Shown: in pieces, positions 60,356-64,000 of the stretch
How positions within the stretch are numbered: the first letter of the stretch is position 1
Layout of the letters: every line of letters begins with the position of its first letter
NCBI GenBank assembly: GCA_913056495.1
Contig: CAJXMO010000004.1
Coordinates: 124,001 to 188,000 of the forward strand
Length of the DNA stretch: 64,000 nucleotides
Direction of reading: 5' to 3'
From: an uncultured Alteromonadaceae bacterium
GTDB taxonomy: Bacteria > Pseudomonadota > Gammaproteobacteria > Enterobacterales > Alteromonadaceae
Notes under the pieces: generated by a model
What the model saw: the letters and a program-made list of their open reading frames with translations, nothing else
Databases searched by the model: none
What the model was told of the DNA's origin: nothing
Made by a program: the position numbers and the translations under genes

Positions 60356-60395
60356 ACCCTACTCCCTATCTGTAAATTTATGATGCCTGTTTTAA

Positions 60396-61226
60396 CTAAT
60401 GCCAATCTTGCCAAACCGGCTGACAACCCTGTGGTAAATCTAAAGTTCTTCCCAGTTCAGTATAAGGTGAAACCCGATGAAAGTCAGACCCTTGGGATAC
60501 CTTTAATTCGGCTTGATTGGCGTAATTGACCAATTGCATTAATTCATTTTTGTTTTGTCTGGGTAATGACGCTTCAATAGCATCACCGCCAAATTGTTTA
60601 AACGCCTGAATCAGTTTTCTGACCCACTTGTTTGTCATATCATAACGGGTCGGGTGTGCAAGAACAGCTGTTCCCCCTGCCTGATGAATCCAATCAACCG
60701 CTTCTTCGATGCTAATCCACATCGGAGCAACATAAGCTTTAGCTCTGCGCGCCAGATATTTATCAAATGCCTGCTGAATATGGCTAACATGCCCTTCTCT
60801 GAGTAAATATTTTGCGAAATGAACTCGACTGATACTTTTACCCTGAGCCATATTTTTAACTGTATCAAAACAGTTTTCAAAACCCAATTTTTCCAGCTTG
60901 TGAGCAATTTTTTCAGCCCTTAATGCCCGGGTTGCCAATTGCTGCTCCAGACGATGACATAACTGACTATCCTGACTGTTGATATTTAAGCCAACAATAT
61001 GAATTTCAAAACCATGCCAGCTTGTTGATATCTCTACACCTTCAACCAGTTTTAGATTCAGCTTATGTTTTTCAATGGCGGCAAGCGCGGGTTCAATCGC
61101 TGAAATTGTATCATGGTCAGTGATTGCCAATACATCAATTGCTTTGTTGTCGGCTCGCAGTACCAACTCTTCAGGTGTTAATTCACCATCAGAACAATTG
61201 GTGTGACTGTGTAAGTCAAATTTCAT
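60396..61226 (-). CDS. trpH: PHP-domain RNase AM (TrpH/YciV)
   Basis: 276 residues with the PHP metal motif DLHSHTNCSDGELTPE (4-19), TDHDT, and later HPTRYDM and GSDFHRVSPY. In E. coli the protein is a 3'-phosphatase/5'-3' exonuclease. Divergent from the trp operon leader; 94 bases separate them. Confidence 0.93.
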   Translation of the reverse strand: MKFDLHSHTNCSDGELTPEELVLRADNKAIDVLAITDHDTISAIEPALAAIEKHKLNLKLVEGVEISTSWHGFEIHIVGLNINSQDSQLCHRLEQQLATRALRAEKIAHKLEKLGFENCFDTVKNMAQGKSISRVHFAKYLLREGHVSHIQQAFDKYLARRAKAYVAPMWISIEEAVDWIHQAGGTAVLAHPTRYDMTNKWVRKLIQAFKQFGGDAIEASLPRQNKNELMQLVNYANQAELKVSQGSDFHRVSPYTELGRTLDLPQGCQPVWQDWH

Positions 61227-61320
61227 GATAACAATTATCCGTTTAAATTATAAAAACAGTTGACTTTAACATAAATATGCGTTTCATTAGACATATTATT
61301 TTATCCAAAGAGAAGTGAAC

Positions 61321-61377
61321 ATGAAATATACAACTTTAACTCACATTTGGTGGTGGCCTTCGCTCAAGCGCGGGTAA
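61321..61377 (+). CDS. trpL: trp operon leader peptide
   Basis: 18-codon peptide MKYTTLTHIWWWPSLKRG. Three tandem Trp codons and a ribosome site (AGAAG about six bases before the ATG), followed 28 bases later by a terminator, identify a classical trp attenuator. When charged tRNA-Trp is scarce, stalling at the Trp codons would favour the antiterminator. Confidence 0.92.
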   Translation: MKYTTLTHIWWWPSLKRG

Positions 61378-61404
61378 GTTGTATTTAATTGGATAAACAA
61401 ATAC

Positions 61405-61433
61405 AAAAAAGCCCGCATTTGCGGGCTTTTTTC
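61405..61433 (+). terminator. trp attenuator terminator
   Basis: Six A, GCCCGC, ATTT, GCGGGC, six T. The first arm GCCCGC can also pair with GCGGG at the end of trpL (about 61369-61374), giving a simple antiterminator. Ends 198 bases before trpE. Confidence 0.85.
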
Positions 61434-61520
61434 TTTTCAGAATCAGGTACAATACGCAACGTAATATTTTTACAAATGAGTGTTGCAAAATAGCAAACCA
61501 AAATAAAAAGAGAGTACACA

Positions 61521-61607
61521 GTGAGTTTATTGTTTAAAAACCTAGGTTGTTGGCGATGGCAATATCAAATGCAATTTTTAACCGAGTCTTTATTTAATTT
61601 TGCTTAG
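61521..61607 (+). CDS. Possible second small leader ORF before trpE
   Basis: 28 codons from GTG 61521, with AGAGAG about seven bases ahead, containing two Trp codons (CWRWQ). It lies between the attenuator and trpE. Length and start are uncertain; a coding role is not proven. It could act as a second sensor of Trp or be chance. Confidence 0.35.
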   Translation: MSLLFKNLGCWRWQYQMQFLTESLFNFA

Positions 61608-61630
61608 CTACACCCAATCAAGAGCCTAAA

Positions 61631-63178
61631 ATGAAAAAACAATTTACAACAACTCAAGTGACAACCGAATATATTGAAGATCCACTCACGGTTTATTCTT
61701 CACTAGCCAAAGATCATGTCCACAGCCTGCTGCTCGAATCAGCAGAAATTGACAGTAAAGATAACTTAAAAAGTATTTTATTGCTGGATGCCTGCATTCG
61801 AATTGAATGTAATGGTCACCAAGTCGATCTGGACGCACTTAACGAAAACGGTCAACGTGTACTGACTAGCTTACAATCTCATTTAACCGAGTTTTTATTA
61901 GCGGGATCCAGTGAAACCCGAGTAAGCTTTCATTTTCCACATCCGATGCAGGGGTTAACTGAAGATGAGCGTCTGAAAACGGCCAATCCGTTCCAGATTT
62001 TACGCAGTATTTTAGCGCTACAAGCCCATAACCCAGAGCAGGCACCATTATTTTTAGGCGGCGTATTTGGTTATGATTTAATAGGCGTAGTGGAAGATTT
62101 AATCCAAGTTGAAGTCGGTGAAAACAGCTGTCCGGATTATGTTTTTTATTTAGCTGAAACACTGCTTATCAGTGATCACCAGAACCAGTCGGCTGAATTA
62201 ATCCATTTTAATTTTACCGCAGCCGAGCAAGCTCATGCAGATAAAGTCCTGACCGATTATCAGCAGCAACTAAGCCAGTTACAAACCCACGCAGAACAGA
62301 ATATTCAAACTTACCTGAGTTCAGAGGACATTGAGGTCGATGTCAGTGACCAAGAGTTTTGTCAGTCGGTCAATACTTTAAAAGAACATATTCGCGTTGG
62401 TGATATTTTCCAGGTTGTGCCTTCCAGAACCTTTAGCCTGCCGTGTCCGGATTCTGTTGCGGCCTACCGCAAGTTAAAGAAACAAAATCCCAGCCCGTAC
62501 ATGTTTTATATGCGGGACAAAAACTTTGAATTATTCGGCGCTTCGCCCGAATCAGCCGTTAAATATACAAAGCAAACGAATGAAGTTGAAATTTACCCAA
62601 TTGCAGGGACACGCAGACGCGGTTTTAATGATGACGGCAGCATAAACCTGGATTTAGATGCTCGCATTGAACAAGAGCTCAGAAGTGATAAAAAAGAACT
62701 AGCAGAACATATGATGTTGGTTGATTTGGCGCGTAATGATGTCGCTCGGGTTTCAGAACCAGGGACCCGCTATGTTTGTGATTTACAAAAAGTTGACCGC
62801 TATTCTTTTGTAATGCATCTGGTGTCTCGGGTAAAAGGCCAACTTAGATCTGATTTGGATGCATTGCACGCCTATCAGGCCTGCCTGAATATGGGAACTT
62901 TGGTCGGCGCGCCAAAAGTAAAAGCAGCAGATTTAATTCGCCAGACAGAACAAAAACGCCGTGGCAGTTATGGCGGTGCTGTAGGATATCTTACCGGCGA
63001 AGGTGATATGGATACCTGCATTGTGATTCGCTCAGCCTTTGTCGCGGACGGTATTGCAAGAGTTCAGGCCGGAGCCGGCGTCGTGTTTGATTCCGTACCT
63101 CAATCAGAAGCGGATGAAACCCGTAGCAAAGCGCAGGCCGTGCTCAATGCAATTATCGCATCTCAGGAGGAGAAATAA
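61631..63178 (+). CDS. trpE: Anthranilate synthase component I
   Basis: 515 residues. The tryptophan-feedback site LLESAEID (34-41) matches enteric TrpE, followed by the chorismate-binding domain with NPSPYMFYM, GASPESAVK and the RSAFVADGIA end. Uses TrpG for ammonia. The stop overlaps the trpG start by one base, so translational coupling is likely. Confidence 0.97.
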   Translation: MKKQFTTTQVTTEYIEDPLTVYSSLAKDHVHSLLLESAEIDSKDNLKSILLLDACIRIECNGHQVDLDALNENGQRVLTSLQSHLTEFLLAGSSETRVSFHFPHPMQGLTEDERLKTANPFQILRSILALQAHNPEQAPLFLGGVFGYDLIGVVEDLIQVEVGENSCPDYVFYLAETLLISDHQNQSAELIHFNFTAAEQAHADKVLTDYQQQLSQLQTHAEQNIQTYLSSEDIEVDVSDQEFCQSVNTLKEHIRVGDIFQVVPSRTFSLPCPDSVAAYRKLKKQNPSPYMFYMRDKNFELFGASPESAVKYTKQTNEVEIYPIAGTRRRGFNDDGSINLDLDARIEQELRSDKKELAEHMMLVDLARNDVARVSEPGTRYVCDLQKVDRYSFVMHLVSRVKGQLRSDLDALHAYQACLNMGTLVGAPKVKAADLIRQTEQKRRGSYGGAVGYLTGEGDMDTCIVIRSAFVADGIARVQAGAGVVFDSVPQSEADETRSKAQAVLNAIIASQEEK

Positions 63179-63780
63179 TGTCAAATCCGACCAATACAAC
63201 CGTTTTTTTATTAGATAACTTTGATTCATTCACCTACAACCTGGTTGATGAGCTTAAGTCAATTGGCTACGAGCTGGTTGTTTATCGTAATAATGTTAAC
63301 CCTCAGCTGATTTTTGATAAAATGCAGGCTTGTGATAAAGCCGTAGTTTTGATGTTATCGCCAGGACCAGGCAATCCAAAACAAGCGGGCTGCATGTTAG
63401 AACTCATTAAAATGGCAAGAGGTCACTTCCCTATCATAGGTATTTGTTTAGGACATCAAGCTATCGTAGAAGCTTATGGTGGCACTGTCGGGGGATCAGG
63501 TGAAATCGTCCACGGTAAAGCATCACCCATAGAGCATAATCAGCACCCTGTATTTGATGGTTTATCCAACCCATTATTTGTTGCCCGATATCACTCACTG
63601 ATGGCAACTCAGGTGCCGGACACTCTGGAAACCATTGCACAGGTTAATGATATTCCAATGGCAGTTGTGAATAACCAGGAAAAAGTCTTGGGCTATCAGT
63701 TCCACCCGGAAAGCATTTTAACCACTTATGGCTCCAAATTGCTGCGCCAAAGCTTAACTTTTTTAACCGAGTCAAAATAG
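63178..63780 (+). CDS. trpG: Anthranilate synthase component II (glutamine amidotransferase)
   Basis: 200 residues, amidotransferase only and not fused to trpD as in E. coli. Cys90 in GICLGHQ, His176 and Glu178 in YQFHPES, and LLDNFDSFTYNL (11-22). Delivers glutamine nitrogen to TrpE. 14 bases before trpD. Confidence 0.97.
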   Translation: MSNPTNTTVFLLDNFDSFTYNLVDELKSIGYELVVYRNNVNPQLIFDKMQACDKAVVLMLSPGPGNPKQAGCMLELIKMARGHFPIIGICLGHQAIVEAYGGTVGGSGEIVHGKASPIEHNQHPVFDGLSNPLFVARYHSLMATQVPDTLETIAQVNDIPMAVVNNQEKVLGYQFHPESILTTYGSKLLRQSLTFLTESK

Positions 63781-63794
63781 ATTAAGGACAGCCC

Positions 63795-64000
63795 ATGTTA
63801 GAATTTATCAACAATACATTTAACGGCCAAAATTCGACAAAAGCTGAAAGTCTGGCGTTTTTTAACCTGGTCGTTCAAGGACAAACCGATCCGCTGATGC
63901 TCTCAGCCATGCTAGCCGGGTTAAAAGTGAAAGGTGAAACACCGGAAGAAATCGCAGGCGCCGCGCAAGCAATGCGTGACAACGCGCTGGCCTTTGACCG
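63795..64000 (+). CDS. trpD: Anthranilate phosphoribosyltransferase (partial)
   Basis: First 68 codons, cut by the right edge. MLEFINNTFNGQNSTKAES, AMLAGLKVKGETPEEIAGA and MRDNAL match the N-terminal helical domain of TrpD. AAGGA ends about five to ten bases before the ATG. Third gene of the trp operon. Confidence 0.93.
   Translation, partial: MLEFINNTFNGQNSTKAESLAFFNLVVQGQTDPLMLSAMLAGLKVKGETPEEIAGAAQAMRDNALAFD

Overview
This window is a stretch of a marine-type gammaproteobacterial chromosome, most like the Alteromonadales (Alteromonas, Pseudoalteromonas, Catenovulum, Shewanella relatives). The evidence is the polar-flagellum order flagellin-flaG-fliD-fliS-fliT with flrA, the holB-pilZ-tatD order, rraB, the E. 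coli-like rne/rluC/yceF/yceD-rpmF-plsX-fabHDG-acpP-fabF-pabC-mltG-tmk-holB block, and the trpH-trpL-trpEGD arrangement. No genus is claimed. DNA is moderately AT-rich, more so in the glycan genes. No rRNA, tRNA, insertion sequence, integrase or CRISPR array was seen.

1-34.5 kb is a flagellar locus, essentially all on the minus strand. At its right end lie the major flagellin (with a recognisable sigma-28 promoter), flaG, fliD, fliS and a fliT-like gene; at its left end lie a small divergent flagellin and the start of flrA. In Vibrio and Shewanella these genes are adjacent, but here about 29 kb of sugar-nucleotide and glycosyltransferase genes separates them. Reading in the direction of transcription, this island holds: (a) a 15-gene run, pseB-pseC-pseF-GT9-pseI-pseG-pseH-like, then ACP, SDR reductase, AMP-ligase, LuxE-like and LuxC-like enzymes, then a giant Maf glycosyltransferase, a LicD protein and a Stealth phosphotransferase; (b) a sialyltransferase-like gene on the opposite strand; (c) a six-gene overlapping operon joining GDP-mannose dehydratase and a perosamine synthase-like aminotransferase to a second NeuA/NeuB pair, a TIM-barrel protein and a NeuD/PglD-like acetyltransferase; (d) a lone methyltransferase; (e) wbpA-wbpB-wbpD-wbpE for a diacetamido uronic acid nucleotide sugar. 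The simplest reading is a flagellin glycosylation island: CMP-pseudaminic acid plus a second nonulosonate are made here, Maf attaches sugar to flagellin in the cytoplasm, and further enzymes acylate, phosphorylate or extend it.

34.7-61.2 kb is mostly conserved housekeeping: a SulP transporter with beta-carbonic anhydrase, rraB, plsC, parC, the tatD-pilZ-holB-tmk-mltG-pabC-fab cluster, rpmF, yceD, yceF, a HAD phosphatase, rluC, rne with a long leader, a GAF-GGDEF protein, scpA, yciO and trpH. 61.3-64 kb is the trp operon start with a clear leader peptide (three consecutive Trp codons) and attenuator, then trpE, trpG and the first part of trpD.

The parts most likely to be undescribed are the GDP-mannose-derived nonulosonate operon (7.0-12.5 kb), the ACP/LuxC/LuxE acyl-processing cassette inside the pseudaminic acid operon (19.2-23.9 kb), and the duplicated-domain Maf with LicD and Stealth partners (13.8-19.2 kb).
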